Below, in pieces: positions 8,203 through 16,624 of a DNA stretch of 23,380 nucleotides (its first letter is position 1; each line of letters starts with the position of its first letter). Origin of the DNA: UBA3537 sp965657165 (GTDB lineage: Bacteria > Bacteroidota > Bacteroidia > Flavobacteriales > Flavobacteriaceae); contig CBFHNG010000030.1 in NCBI GenBank assembly GCA_965657165.1, forward strand, positions 1-23,380, read 5' to 3'. A program made the position numbers and the translations under genes. The notes beneath the pieces are model-generated. The model was given only the letters and a program-made list of their open reading frames with translations. It was not told where the DNA came from and did not search any database.

Positions 8203-8781
8203 ATGAATTTTGATATAAAAGAAATTTTTACAGCCTTTATGGTTCTTTTTGCAGTTATTGATATTGTTGGTAATATTCCCATTATCATAGACCTAAGAAA
8301 AAAAGCAGGTCATATTCAAAGCGAAAAAGCCTCTATTATTGCAGGAGTGATTTTGGTTATTTTCTTATTTATTGGAGAAAGTATTTTAAAATTGGTGGGG
8401 ATTGATGTTCATTCTTTTGCTGTTGCAGGGGCTTTTATTTTATTTTTTATTGCCCTCGAGATGATTTTAGGAATTACACTCTACAAACAGGACGAAGACA
8501 CAAAACTGAATGCAACAGTTTTCCCTTTGGCCTTTCCTTTAATCGCTGGACCTGGAAGTTTGACTACTCTATTATCTTTACGCTCAGAGTTTTATATAGA
8601 AAATATAATTTTAGCAGTCATTATCAATGTTATTTTGATTTATGTTGTTTTAAAAACTTCAGCTAAAATTGAACGATTTATTGGACAAAATGGCATCAAT
8701 ATTACGCGCAAAATATTTGGTGTAATTTTACTTGCTATTGCTGTAAAACTATTCACTTCTAATATTAAATTCTTACTTTAA
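8203..8781 (+). CDS. MarC family integral membrane protein
   Basis: This 192-residue protein is almost entirely hydrophobic, with about six transmembrane helices. Family motifs include the N-terminal FTAFMVLFAVIDIVGNIPI, which corresponds to the P-x-x-N-P-like region of MarC proteins, and FPLAFPLIAGPGSLTTLL at about 107-124, the second such region. MarC/UPF0056 proteins were named from the E. coli mar locus but are not required for multidrug resistance, and some relatives transport amino acids; the substrate here is unknown. It is monocistronic, divergent from the DUF3109 gene, and its stop codon overlaps that of the convergent mscS-like gene (TAA on + at 8779-8781, TAA on - at 8778-8780). 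No terminator hairpin separates the two, so their 3' mRNA ends may be complementary. Confidence 0.88.
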   Translation: MNFDIKEIFTAFMVLFAVIDIVGNIPIIIDLRKKAGHIQSEKASIIAGVILVIFLFIGESILKLVGIDVHSFAVAGAFILFFIALEMILGITLYKQDEDTKLNATVFPLAFPLIAGPGSLTTLLSLRSEFYIENIILAVIINVILIYVVLKTSAKIERFIGQNGINITRKIFGVILLAIAVKLFTSNIKFLL

Positions 8782-9584
8782 GCCCTTTTTTGTATTTCAA
8801 CAGAATGTGGATATGGAATTTCGATTCCAGCTTTGTCTAGTGCTAATTTGCAATTTTCCGTAATACCAAAATATACGTCCCAATAGTGCTCTACTTTACA
8901 CCATGGGCGAACAGCAAAGTTAACAGAACTATCTGCAAGCGCTTCAACATCAACCGAAGGTTGTGGCTCTTCTAAAACTTTGTTATGATGTTTTAAAACA
9001 TCCAGTAACACCTTTTTGGTTTGCTTAATATCTTCATCATAACCCACACCAATAGTGAGGTCTACACGAAGTTTACCCTCTGCAGAATAATTAATAATAT
9101 TACTATTTGCTAATGTGCCATTTGGGATAATAACACGCTTATTATCAGGGGTTACAATTTGTGTAGTAAAAATATTGATATCCTTTACAATACCTAATTC
9201 GTCATGAGCATCGACAAGATCTCCAATTTTAAATGGCTTAAAAACTATAATTAAAACGCCTCCTGCCAAATTAGACAAAGCGCCTTGTAGTGCCAATCCA
9301 ACACCAAGACCAGCTGCTGCTAGAGTTGCAGCAATGGCAGTTGTGTCTATTCCAAGTTTTGAAATGACCGCTACAAGCAGTAATAGTTTTAAGCCAATAG
9401 AAACAATATTGATAAGAAAATTTTGAAGCGTTATGTCAACTTTTCTGGAAGACATAATCTTTTTGGTAAACTTGACTAATTTTTTGATTAGAAACAATCC
9501 AATGATTAATAAACCTAAGGCGTAAAGAACGTTTGGCCCGTATTCAAATAAAATTGTTTTTGCGTTTTCTAGGTATTTTTCCAT
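8778..9584 (-). CDS. Small-conductance mechanosensitive channel (MscS family)
   Basis: This 268-residue protein has the canonical minimal MscS layout: three membrane segments (about 13-35, 55-77, 83-112), then the cytosolic beta and alpha/beta vestibule. The pore-lining TM3 is textbook, with alternating Ala/Gly packing (AAGLGVGLALQGALSNLAGG) followed by the FKPFKIGD turn. The beta domain motif RVIIPNGTLANSNIINYS and the C-terminal PYPHSVEIQKRA match E. coli MscS closely. Its role is to open under membrane tension and release osmolytes during hypo-osmotic shock. It is tail to tail with marC, overlapping at the stop codons, and divergent from rsmI across 153 bp. Confidence 0.95.
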   Translation of the reverse strand: MEKYLENAKTILFEYGPNVLYALGLLIIGLFLIKKLVKFTKKIMSSRKVDITLQNFLINIVSIGLKLLLLVAVISKLGIDTTAIAATLAAAGLGVGLALQGALSNLAGGVLIIVFKPFKIGDLVDAHDELGIVKDINIFTTQIVTPDNKRVIIPNGTLANSNIINYSAEGKLRVDLTIGVGYDEDIKQTKKVLLDVLKHHNKVLEEPQPSVDVEALADSSVNFAVRPWCKVEHYWDVYFGITENCKLALDKAGIEIPYPHSVEIQKRA

Positions 9585-9712
9585 AGTTAGTAAATTTGGG
9601 GTGGGCTAATTTTTGGATCATGTAAACTTAAAAACAATTTATATAATCCACAAATTATATTTTATTAAACGTCACAGTAATATTTTTTATACAAAAAGAA
9701 ACAAAACAATTG

Positions 9713-9720
9713 TACCTTTG
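9713..9720 (+). promoter_or_regulatory. Putative -7 box for rsmI
   Basis: TACCTTTG is an exact match to the Bacteroidota TAnnTTTG -7 element and lies 17 bp before the rsmI ATG. The upstream TTG-type -33 box is not clear. Confidence 0.55.
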
Positions 9721-9737
9721 AAGATAAACTTAAGTCT

Positions 9738-10403
9738 ATGAAATTATTTATTGTACCAACACCCATTGGGAATCTCGAAGATATTACGCTTCGCGCAATT
9801 TCTACGCTTAAGAATGTTGATTTGATTTTAGCTGAAGACACAAGAACCTCTGGAAAGCTCCTCAAACATTTTGAAATTTCTACCCCCATGCAGTCCCACC
9901 ACATGCATAATGAACATAAAACTCTTGAGGGAATTTTAAAAAAACTCAAAAATGGAACGCAAATCGCCTTGATTAGTGATGCAGGGACACCAGCCATTTC
10001 GGACCCTGGGTTTTTATTAACTAGAGCTTGTATAGAACAACAAATTCCTGTAGAATGCTTACCAGGCGCAACAGCTTTTGTTCCAGCACTTGTAAACTCT
10101 GGCTTACCAAACGATCGTTTTATTTTTGAAGGGTTTTTACCCATAAAAAAAGGCCGACAAACACGCCTAAAATTATTGGCTAAAGAACAAAGAACAATAG
10201 TCCTTTATGAGAGTCCCCACAAATTTTTAAAAACTCTGGGGCAAATTTGTGAATTTTTTGGAGAGGAACGACAGCTTTCTGTTTCAAGAGAACTTACCAA
10301 ATTGTTTGAAGAAACTAAGCGTGGCACTGCAAAAGACGTATTGGATTATTATACCACTAACCCTGCAAAAGGAGAAATTGTGATTGTAATTTCTGGACGT
10401 TAG
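9738..10403 (+). CDS. rsmI: 16S rRNA (cytidine(1402)-2'-O)-methyltransferase
   Basis: This 221-residue SAM-dependent enzyme of the tetrapyrrole methylase fold adds the 2'-O-methyl group to C1402 in the 16S rRNA decoding centre. Diagnostic motifs are the N-terminal PTPIGNLEDITLRAI, LAEDTRTSGKLLKHF, the SAM-binding LISDAGTPAISDPG, and PGATAFVPALVNSGLP. It is shorter than the E. coli enzyme (286 residues), ending soon after RELTKLFEET and the KGEIVIVI strand, which is usual in Bacteroidota. The gene stands alone on +, with its own -7 box, and its stop is only 11 bp from the end of the convergent AhpD-like gene. Confidence 0.95.
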   Translation: MKLFIVPTPIGNLEDITLRAISTLKNVDLILAEDTRTSGKLLKHFEISTPMQSHHMHNEHKTLEGILKKLKNGTQIALISDAGTPAISDPGFLLTRACIEQQIPVECLPGATAFVPALVNSGLPNDRFIFEGFLPIKKGRQTRLKLLAKEQRTIVLYESPHKFLKTLGQICEFFGEERQLSVSRELTKLFEETKRGTAKDVLDYYTTNPAKGEIVIVISGR

Positions 10404-10414
10404 TTAGAAGTTTG

Positions 10415-11005
10415 TTACACGTGTTTTCCTTTACTCCAACCGTGTTTTTTTAAGTATTTTGTGCCACTTTCTATAGCGCCATTTTCAATACTTGTCCCCA
10501 TGGAATCGTTCCAACGATTTAAATAGCCAAATAATGAAATCACTCCCAAGAGTTCTACAATTTCGCCCTCATTCCAATGCGTATACAATCGCTTTTTTAA
10601 TGCTTCATCCACAACATTTGGAACTACTGACGCTGCCAAACTAAAATCCAAAGCTACACGTTCTGCCTCATTAAATGCAGGGTGAGTTTTGTAATCCCAA
10701 ATGTTATTTAATTGCTCATTTTCTGCCCCATAACGTTCTGCTGCTCGAATGGCATGTGCTTGACAATACCTGCAACCCGTGGCATTGCTACTGACCCAAG
10801 CTACCATGCGTTTTAGTGCAGATGTAACTCGACCTTCATTGGCCATAACAGCTTTGTTTAAATGAATAAAAGCCTTGCTTATAGCAGGGCGATGTTGCAT
10901 TGTAAGTACCGAATTTGGACAAAACCCTAGAGTTTCATTAAAAAAATTAGCAAGGGATTGTGTTTCTAAATCGTGGTCTGGGTTTAATGGAGTAACTAAT
11001 GGCAT
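10415..11005 (-). CDS. Carboxymuconolactone decarboxylase / AhpD-like peroxidase-related protein
   Basis: I place the start at the ATG at 11005 (MPLVTPLNPD, 196 residues). The frame is open to an ATG at 11047, but the extra 14 residues (MFIVSSKILLKIQT) are unlike the family and would overlap the promoter of the divergent gene. The protein is all-helical and carries the AhpD-type redox motif CRYCQAHAIRAAERYG (C-x2-C-x3-H), followed by helical segments RVALDFSLAASVVP and LGVISLFGYLNRWND, as in peroxidase-related CMD proteins. A role in thiol-dependent peroxide removal is likely but the partner is unknown. It is divergent from an OsmC-family gene, also linked to peroxide chemistry, so the two may share an oxidative stress theme (inference). 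Confidence 0.85.
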   Translation of the reverse strand: MPLVTPLNPDHDLETQSLANFFNETLGFCPNSVLTMQHRPAISKAFIHLNKAVMANEGRVTSALKRMVAWVSSNATGCRYCQAHAIRAAERYGAENEQLNNIWDYKTHPAFNEAERVALDFSLAASVVPNVVDEALKKRLYTHWNEGEIVELLGVISLFGYLNRWNDSMGTSIENGAIESGTKYLKKHGWSKGKHV

Positions 11006-11031
11006 TGTTTGAATTTTTAGTAGTATTTTTG
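11005..11031 (+). promoter_or_regulatory. Putative promoter of the osmC-recJ-MFS unit
   Basis: TATTTTTG at 11024-11031 is an exact TAnnTTTG -7 box, with a TTG at 11005-11007, 16 bp upstream, as a slightly close -33 element. The -7 box lies 30 bp before the ATG of the osmC-like gene. The region overlaps the 5' end of the divergent CMD gene. Confidence 0.45.
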
Positions 11032-11061
11032 AACTAACAATAAACAAAAAATAATTTTATT

Positions 11062-11481
11062 ATGGCCCACAAAACTACAACACACTGGAAAGGCGGAATG
11101 CTTTTTGAATCTGATAATCCAAGCGGAAATCATATGCTCATGGACACTACTGTAGAAGGTATTTCTCATCAAAAAGGCGTTTCTCCAAAAGCAATGATGC
11201 TTTCTTCCTTAGCTGGTTGTTCAGGAATTGATATTGTTGATATTCTTAAAAAAATGAAAATAACAGATTATAATCTACAGATTGATGTGGAAGGCGAACT
11301 TACAGAAGAACACCCAAAATATTATCATACAGTTCATGTCAATTATTATTTTTCAGGCCCTCAAATAGATCAAAAAAAATGCAATCGAGCTGTACAATTA
11401 TCGGTTGATAAATACTGTGGTGTAATGGAAATGTTCCGCAAATTTGCAACAGTAAATACTAAAATTCATTTTCAAAAATAA
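11062..11481 (+). CDS. OsmC family protein
   Basis: This 139-residue protein has the OsmC/Ohr fold. Redox cysteines are Cys53 in the LSSLAGCSGIDIV helix and Cys119 in VDKYCGVMEMF, the typical pair that reduces organic hydroperoxides in this family. It is more like the YhfA-type branch than Ohr (no classic Ohr N-terminal segment), so the substrate is uncertain. An extra Cys107 is present. It starts a tight + unit: 5 bp to recJ, which itself is 3 bp from the MFS gene. It is divergent from the AhpD-like gene, which strengthens a peroxide-detoxification reading. Confidence 0.88.
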   Translation: MAHKTTTHWKGGMLFESDNPSGNHMLMDTTVEGISHQKGVSPKAMMLSSLAGCSGIDIVDILKKMKITDYNLQIDVEGELTEEHPKYYHTVHVNYYFSGPQIDQKKCNRAVQLSVDKYCGVMEMFRKFATVNTKIHFQK

Positions 11482-11486
11482 TTAAA

Positions 11487-13178
11487 ATGCGTTGGACGCT
11501 AAAGTCACACCCTGATGTTGATACAACCAAAGATTTAGCAGAAAGACTCGGGGTGGAGTATCCTATTGCCGCGTTGTTGGTTCAGCGAGGAATTACCACT
11601 TTTGAGCAAGCCAAAACATTTTTTAGACCTCAGCTGAAAGATTTACACGATCCTTTTTTAATGAAGGATATGGATAAAGCCGTTGAAAGAATCCAACAAG
11701 CTTTAGACAATAATGAACGTGTTCTGGTTTATGGAGACTATGACGTAGATGGAACGACTTCTGTTGCGCTAATGGCCACTTATCTTGAGTCCAAAAGCAC
11801 ACAAATTTCTACATACATTCCCGATAGATTTGATGAAGGTTATGGGATTTCTTATAAGGGTATCGATTATGCACTTGACAATAATTTTAGTCTTATTATC
11901 TCATTAGATTGCGGTGTAAAAGCAATAGATAAAGTTGAATATGCAAAAAAGAAAGGACTCGATTTTATCATTTGTGATCATCATATACCAGGAGAAAATT
12001 TACCCGCTGCTGTAGCTGTTTTGGACCCAAAACGACCTGATTGCACATATCCTTTTAAGGAACTTTGTGGTTGTGGTGTTGGATTTAAATTAATCCAAGC
12101 GCTAGGACAAAATTACGGTGAAACAACAGAAAGCTTGACCTCTTATTTAGACTTAGTAGCTACGGCAATTGGTGCAGATATTGTACCTGTTATTGGTGAA
12201 AATAGAATTCTAGCTTATCATGGGTTGAAAGTAATAAATTCAAATCCACGACCTGGATTTCAGGCCTTGATTCAAAATATAAAAAAAGACATTTTAAGCA
12301 TTACAGATGTCGTTTTTGTTATTGCACCGCGAATTAATGCAGCAGGTCGAATGAAGCACGGAAACTATGCTGTTGCACTGCTTAAAGAACAAAATATTCA
12401 GCAGGCAGAAATTACAGCTAAGGAAATAGAAGACTTTAATTCTACTCGTAGGACTTTAGATCAAGAAATTACCAAAGAAGCGCTACTTCAAATTGAAGAA
12501 CTGCAGGAAATTGAATGTTCCACAACAGTAGTTTATCACCCAACTTGGAATAAAGGTGTGATTGGAATTGTAGCCTCTAGATTGATTGAGACGTATTATC
12601 GCCCAACATTAGTTTTTACAAAAAGTGGCGATTTTTTAGCAGCTTCTGCTCGCTCTGTTCGCGGATTCGACTTGTATAAAGTGCTTCAAAAATGTAGCCA
12701 ATATATTGAACAATTTGGGGGGCATAAATACGCGGCAGGTTTAACACTAAAAGAAGAAAACTACGAAGCCTTTAAGAGCGCATTTGAAAAGGAAGTTTCT
12801 CAAACAATGCCCTCTCATTTAACAACTCCAGAAATTCTTATCGATTCAAAGTTAAACCTCTCTGATATTACCCCAAAATTCTATAGAATTTTAAAGCAAT
12901 TTGCACCATTTGGGCCACAAAACATGTCTCCAGTTTTTATGACTTCAGAAGTTATTGACTCTGGATATGGAAAATGTGTAGGTCAAGACAATAAGCATCT
13001 AAAAGTTACAGTGTCTCAAAACAATAGTTCAAAAATTAATTGCATTGGTTTTGGCTTAGGAGACCAATTGGAAATCATTAAAAATAAAAATCCATTTAAA
13101 ATTGTCTATTCAATTGATGAAAATGAATGGAACGGGCACATTAGTTTACAGTTAAAACTAAAAGACATAAAATCCTAA
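11487..13178 (+). CDS. recJ: Single-stranded-DNA-specific 5'-3' exonuclease RecJ
   Basis: This 563-residue exonuclease of the DHH superfamily acts in RecF-pathway recombination, mismatch repair and base excision repair. DHH motifs are visible in order: VYGDYDVDGTTSVAL at about 80-94, SLDCGVKA at about 142, ICDHHIPG at about 162, and the DHHA1 motifs RINAAGRMKHG (about 285) and GVIGIVASRLIE, with SARSVRGFDLY and FGGHKYAAG in the C-terminal half. The last about 110 residues form the OB-like domain (IDSKLNLSDITPKF, FGPQNMSPVF). Length is as expected for Bacteroidota RecJ. It is co-transcribed with the upstream osmC-like and downstream MFS genes by spacing. Confidence 0.97.
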   Translation: MRWTLKSHPDVDTTKDLAERLGVEYPIAALLVQRGITTFEQAKTFFRPQLKDLHDPFLMKDMDKAVERIQQALDNNERVLVYGDYDVDGTTSVALMATYLESKSTQISTYIPDRFDEGYGISYKGIDYALDNNFSLIISLDCGVKAIDKVEYAKKKGLDFIICDHHIPGENLPAAVAVLDPKRPDCTYPFKELCGCGVGFKLIQALGQNYGETTESLTSYLDLVATAIGADIVPVIGENRILAYHGLKVINSNPRPGFQALIQNIKKDILSITDVVFVIAPRINAAGRMKHGNYAVALLKEQNIQQAEITAKEIEDFNSTRRTLDQEITKEALLQIEELQEIECSTTVVYHPTWNKGVIGIVASRLIETYYRPTLVFTKSGDFLAASARSVRGFDLYKVLQKCSQYIEQFGGHKYAAGLTLKEENYEAFKSAFEKEVSQTMPSHLTTPEILIDSKLNLSDITPKFYRILKQFAPFGPQNMSPVFMTSEVIDSGYGKCVGQDNKHLKVTVSQNNSSKINCIGFGLGDQLEIIKNKNPFKIVYSIDENEWNGHISLQLKLKDIKS

Positions 13179-13181
13179 TCT

Positions 13182-14450
13182 ATGGCTATTAAAGACCCAT
13201 ATGCAGCGTTAAGATTTAAAGAATTTAATATTTTTCTTTTATTGCGTTTTGTATTGGTATTCGCTTGGTCCATGCAGTTTATTGTCATCGAATGGCAAGT
13301 CTATTCCCTAACAAAAGATCCTTTATCATTGGGAATCATAGGTTTGATGGAAATAATTCCTGCACTAAGTATGGCATTATTCGCAGGTCATATTGTAGAT
13401 CAAAGAGAAAAGCGCAACTTATTTTTATGGTGTATTGGGTTATTTTCTTTGATCAGTTTTGGTTTATTTTTTCTTTCGGATGACTCAGTTTCAAACAGTT
13501 GGAGCCAGCAATCCATTTTATATTCTATTTATGCTTTTGTATTTTTTGGAGGATTATTACGTGCATTTTTTGGACCAACTATTTTTTCACTAATTGCACT
13601 TATAGTTCCAAAAAAAGCATATCCTAATGCGGCTACATGGAGCAGTTCTACATGGCAAATGGCTTCAATATTAGGACCCGCTGTTGCAGGATTTACAATA
13701 AACTGGATTGGCGTACATTGGTCGCTTTGTATTGTTTTTGTTTTAGTTATTATAGCGTTTCTTTTGGGGTTATTGATTTCCAAAAAACCTGTTTTAAATC
13801 CAAAAATAGGGGAACCCGTTTTGCAAAGTTTAAAAGAGGGGGTACGTTTTGTATTTAAAACAAAAGCTATTTTAGGTGCATTAAGTTTAGACATGATTGC
13901 TGTTCTTTTTGGGGGAGCTGTTGCGCTACTACCAGTTTTTGCACAAGACATTTTAAAAGTAGGCTCAGAAGGGTTTGGAATATTACGCGCTGCACCAGCA
14001 GTTGGAGCTTTTCTAACAATGTTAACCACCGCCTATATTCCAATTAGCAAAAAAGCTGGGTTAAAACTTTTGGGCGCAGTTTTTGGATTTGGAGTTTCTA
14101 TTATTGTATTTGGATTATCGTCTGTATTTTGGATTTCGGTTGTTGCACTTTTCTTTAGTGGAGTAACGGATGGTGTTTCAATGGTTATTCGGCAGACTAT
14201 TTTACAACTCAAAACCCCCGATCATATGCGAGGGCGGGTGTCTTCTGTGAATTCTATGTTTGTTGGGTCTTCCAATGAGTTAGGCGCTTTTGAAAGTGGA
14301 CTTACAGCTAAACTTATGGGTACGGTTACCGCTGTAGTTTTTGGTGGTACCATGACCTTAATTACTGTAGTTACAACAGGCCTTGTGTCGCCAAGTTTCC
14401 GAAAACTAGACTTAGAAAGTGATTTGGAAGCACACGAAAATCATGTCTAG
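13182..14450 (+). CDS. MFS transporter, EntS/DHA3-like
   Basis: This 422-residue protein has about 12 hydrophobic segments. The first cytosolic loop carries the MFS motif GHIVDQREKRNLFL, and a TM5-type motif is seen at STWQMASILGPAVAG. Loop DHMRGRVSSVNSMFVGSSNELGAFESG near the C-terminus is typical of the DHA3/EntS-like subfamily (siderophore or drug export). Substrate cannot be told from sequence and no siderophore genes are nearby. It lies 3 bp after recJ, so it is probably the last gene of that operon; its stop is 4 bp from the convergent DUF2490 gene without a visible terminator hairpin. Confidence 0.88.
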   Translation: MAIKDPYAALRFKEFNIFLLLRFVLVFAWSMQFIVIEWQVYSLTKDPLSLGIIGLMEIIPALSMALFAGHIVDQREKRNLFLWCIGLFSLISFGLFFLSDDSVSNSWSQQSILYSIYAFVFFGGLLRAFFGPTIFSLIALIVPKKAYPNAATWSSSTWQMASILGPAVAGFTINWIGVHWSLCIVFVLVIIAFLLGLLISKKPVLNPKIGEPVLQSLKEGVRFVFKTKAILGALSLDMIAVLFGGAVALLPVFAQDILKVGSEGFGILRAAPAVGAFLTMLTTAYIPISKKAGLKLLGAVFGFGVSIIVFGLSSVFWISVVALFFSGVTDGVSMVIRQTILQLKTPDHMRGRVSSVNSMFVGSSNELGAFESGLTAKLMGTVTAVVFGGTMTLITVVTTGLVSPSFRKLDLESDLEAHENHV

Positions 14451-14454
14451 AGAT

Positions 14455-15171
14455 TTATTTTGTCAAATCAATGGTATAGGCATATTTAAAACCTAAAAAA
14501 GATTTGTTTGTTTTATCTTGATTCAAATTGTTCTCTTGTATTCCATAAAAAACAGTAAAGTTGCCTATTTTTTTAAATTTTCGGCTTAGTTTTAGAGTAT
14601 ATCTCGTTCGAGTTTCGGTATGCTCCAGTTTTGAATTATTGGGTTGATTAAAATGCTCTGCAAACAATCTCACATTCAATTTTACAGCTTTAATTTTATA
14701 CCTCAACCCTATTCGAGTTCGTATAAACTCTTGTGCAATATCCCCTTCTTCTTCAGAAAGCCCAAGTTGATTTTTGTTCTGATATCTTAAACGCAATAAC
14801 ACCCCTATTTTATTTATTTTTTGAGTATAACTTGCATCAAATTGATATCTAAAAAAAGATTCAAGACCTTGCTTTTTCCCAACATCATCATTTTTAGTGA
14901 TGTAACGAATACCACCTCCAAGCTCAAAGTTTTTCAAAACTTCATAATTGGCTTTAATCTGTGTAAAATAATTTTTAACTGTAGATATATCATTTCTGGA
15001 TCTAAGATGTTGTGATACAGAAAAAGATAATTTTTTTGTAGCTTTTAAATTTAATCCAATACTGCTCCAGCCCTCTAAGTCGCTATTGTTTTGTGCGATA
15101 ATCATTTGAGTTGAAAATATGGAAAAAATAATCAGGACAAATGCAAAATATTTTTGTTTTAATGTTTTCAT
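14455..15171 (-). CDS. DUF2490 outer membrane beta-barrel protein
   Basis: This 238-residue protein has a signal peptide (about 1-26, ending MIIAQN). Alternating amphipathic strands follow: DLEGWSSIGLNLKATKKLSF, NYEVLKNFELGGGIRYI, IGVLLRLRYQNKNQLG and FIRTRIGLRYKIKAVKLNVR. Each is a typical barrel strand, and the final hydrophobic strand ends LGFKYAYTIDLTK. The WSSIGLN and SFSVSQHLRSR signatures identify DUF2490. Function of the family is unknown. Its start follows the stop of the DUF4956 gene by a single base (TAA-T-ATG), so the two are translated as a coupled pair. It is convergent with the MFS gene across 4 bp. Confidence 0.85.
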   Translation of the reverse strand: MKTLKQKYFAFVLIIFSIFSTQMIIAQNNSDLEGWSSIGLNLKATKKLSFSVSQHLRSRNDISTVKNYFTQIKANYEVLKNFELGGGIRYITKNDDVGKKQGLESFFRYQFDASYTQKINKIGVLLRLRYQNKNQLGLSEEEGDIAQEFIRTRIGLRYKIKAVKLNVRLFAEHFNQPNNSKLEHTETRTRYTLKLSRKFKKIGNFTVFYGIQENNLNQDKTNKSFLGFKYAYTIDLTK

Positions 15172-15172
15172 A

Positions 15173-15802
15173 TTATTTTTTGTGGCGGATTTTTATTTTG
15201 GCAGTTTGTTTTTCAAAGTCAACTTCATTGATATCAAGTTTTAAAATTTCAACCCCAAGGGAATTTTCAAGTTCATCTTTGAGTAAATTATGTTGTTTGG
15301 GTTTTATATTTTCTAGAGAGTTGTAAATAATGTCTTGTGTTCCGAAATCTTTTGGCGCAATTTTTTCTTGGGGTATTAGTCGTTGTAAGTTCCAGTTACG
15401 ATCCAAATAAAACACAAATAAGCTAACCGTTGTGTTTAATGTTAGTATTTCTACATAACTCATTTTTTTATTGGATAACCCGTTGATGAGAGAAAGGCCA
15501 ATAATAACAAATAAATAAGTCATTTCTCTAATTTTAATTTGATCGGTTCTGTATCTCAAAATCCCGAAAATTGCGAAAAGTCCAAGAGCCAACCCTAAGT
15601 TTATCTCATATTTTTTTAGTGTAAAGCACAAGAAAAATACAACGATACCGACTAAAAAAAAGGCAAATAAATAATCTGCTTTTTTTGAAAACCGATAATA
15701 TGAGAACCTAATAACGAAAGTTAAGAATGCTAGATTAATTAAAAACCTAAAACACATTTTATAAAAGTCGTCGTCAAAAACTGGTATACCAAATAGTTCC
15801 AT
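15173..15802 (-). CDS. DUF4956 membrane protein
   Basis: This 209-residue protein has four hydrophobic segments between residues 15 and 115 (LINLAFLTFVIRFSYY, LFAFFLVGIVVFFLCFTL, LGLALGLFAIFGILRY, TYLFVIIGLSLINGLS), then a soluble C-terminal domain of about 90 residues. The motif FGILRYRTDQIKIREMTYLF is characteristic of DUF4956. As I recall, the family commonly stands beside VTC-domain polyphosphate polymerases, but no such gene is present within the window. The C-terminal half has an alternating beta/alpha pattern (VEILKLDINEVDFEKQTA) that could be a small ferredoxin-like domain. It is coupled by 1 bp to a DUF2490 barrel gene, suggesting an envelope-spanning function. It lies downstream of lpxH beyond a terminator. 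Confidence 0.85.
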   Translation of the reverse strand: MELFGIPVFDDDFYKMCFRFLINLAFLTFVIRFSYYRFSKKADYLFAFFLVGIVVFFLCFTLKKYEINLGLALGLFAIFGILRYRTDQIKIREMTYLFVIIGLSLINGLSNKKMSYVEILTLNTTVSLFVFYLDRNWNLQRLIPQEKIAPKDFGTQDIIYNSLENIKPKQHNLLKDELENSLGVEILKLDINEVDFEKQTAKIKIRHKK

Positions 15803-15822
15803 TATTTAAAATATTGGTTAAT

Positions 15823-15847
15823 AAAAAATTAATCTCAATTCGAGATT
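15823..15847 (-). terminator. Intrinsic terminator after lpxH
   Basis: On -, just after the lpxH stop, AATCTC pairs with GAGATT (15842-15847 with 15831-15836) around a 5-nt loop, followed 2 nt later by a run of six T (complement of 15823-15828). It separates lpxH from the DUF4956-DUF2490 pair. Confidence 0.6.
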
Positions 15848-15848
15848 T

Positions 15849-16616
15849 TTAGAACTCTAATTTTTTCAAAAAGAGTTCTTTACCATCAAAAACGCCGTAG
15901 GTAAAGTGCGTGATCCAATCACCAAGATTGATGTATTTGGATTTGGGGTTTAATTGAATATCTAACGGAAGATGGCGGTGGCCAAAAACAAAATAATCAA
16001 AGTGTTTTTCTTCTAATTTTTTTTGTGCATATTGTACCAACCATTCTTTTTTTTCACCTAAAAATTTTATGTCATCATCACCAGATATGAGTTTGTTTTT
16101 TAGGGAAAGATATTGCGCAAAGCGTACTCCAATATCTGGATGAAGCCATCTGTAGAGCCATTGAAAAAAAGGATTTACAAATACCTTTTTCATACGCTTA
16201 TATCCTTTGTCATGCGGCCCCAGTCCATCGCCATGGCCAATAAAAAATAAACGTTCATTGAGCTGAAATTGTTTTGGCTTATGATGTACTTTTATATTTA
16301 ATTCTTCTTCAAAATAACCATTCATCCAAAGGTCGTGATTGCCTACAAAAAAATGAATTTCTATACCGCTATCTGTTAATTCAGCTAATTTTCCTAATAC
16401 TCTTGTGAACCCTTTAGGAATCACATGTTTATATTCAAACCAAAAATCAAATAAATCTCCTAAAATAAAAATACTACTTGCATCATCTTTAACTTCATCT
16501 AACCATTTTACAAAACGTTCCTCCCTTGGTTTTGATGCACTAGAATTTGGTGCACCAAAATGGTGGTCTGAAGTGAAGTAAATATTTTTCCCTTTTGGGA
16601 GGTTGATTGATTTCAT
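15849..16616 (-). CDS. lpxH: UDP-2,3-diacylglucosamine diphosphatase
   Basis: This 255-residue calcineurin-like metallophosphoesterase cleaves UDP-2,3-diacylglucosamine to lipid X and UMP in lipid A synthesis, at the inner face of the inner membrane. Metal ligands can be assigned: Asp17 and His19 (TSDHHFG), Asp54 (LGDLFDFW), Asn93 (VGNHDLW), the histidine in IGHGDGLG, and the pair in FVFGHRHLPL near residue 220. This is the di-metal arrangement of LpxH. Membrane attachment is probably via the amphipathic VFVNPFFQWLYRWLHPD helix. It lies 8 bp downstream of queD on the same strand and is followed by a terminator, so it ends the MATE-queD-lpxH unit. Confidence 0.93.
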   Translation of the reverse strand: MKSINLPKGKNIYFTSDHHFGAPNSSASKPREERFVKWLDEVKDDASSIFILGDLFDFWFEYKHVIPKGFTRVLGKLAELTDSGIEIHFFVGNHDLWMNGYFEEELNIKVHHKPKQFQLNERLFFIGHGDGLGPHDKGYKRMKKVFVNPFFQWLYRWLHPDIGVRFAQYLSLKNKLISGDDDIKFLGEKKEWLVQYAQKKLEEKHFDYFVFGHRHLPLDIQLNPKSKYINLGDWITHFTYGVFDGKELFLKKLEF

Positions 16617-16624
16617 TTTAAGTA

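Noticed and set aside
9665..10144. 159-residue frame antisense to rsmI
   Set aside because: It is low-complexity antisense of a strongly conserved methyltransferase and has no protein-like features of its own.
13529..14029. 166-residue frame antisense to the MFS gene
   Set aside because: Shadow of a conserved transporter; composition (many Pro, Lys, Ala, Thr) reflects the antisense of hydrophobic codons.
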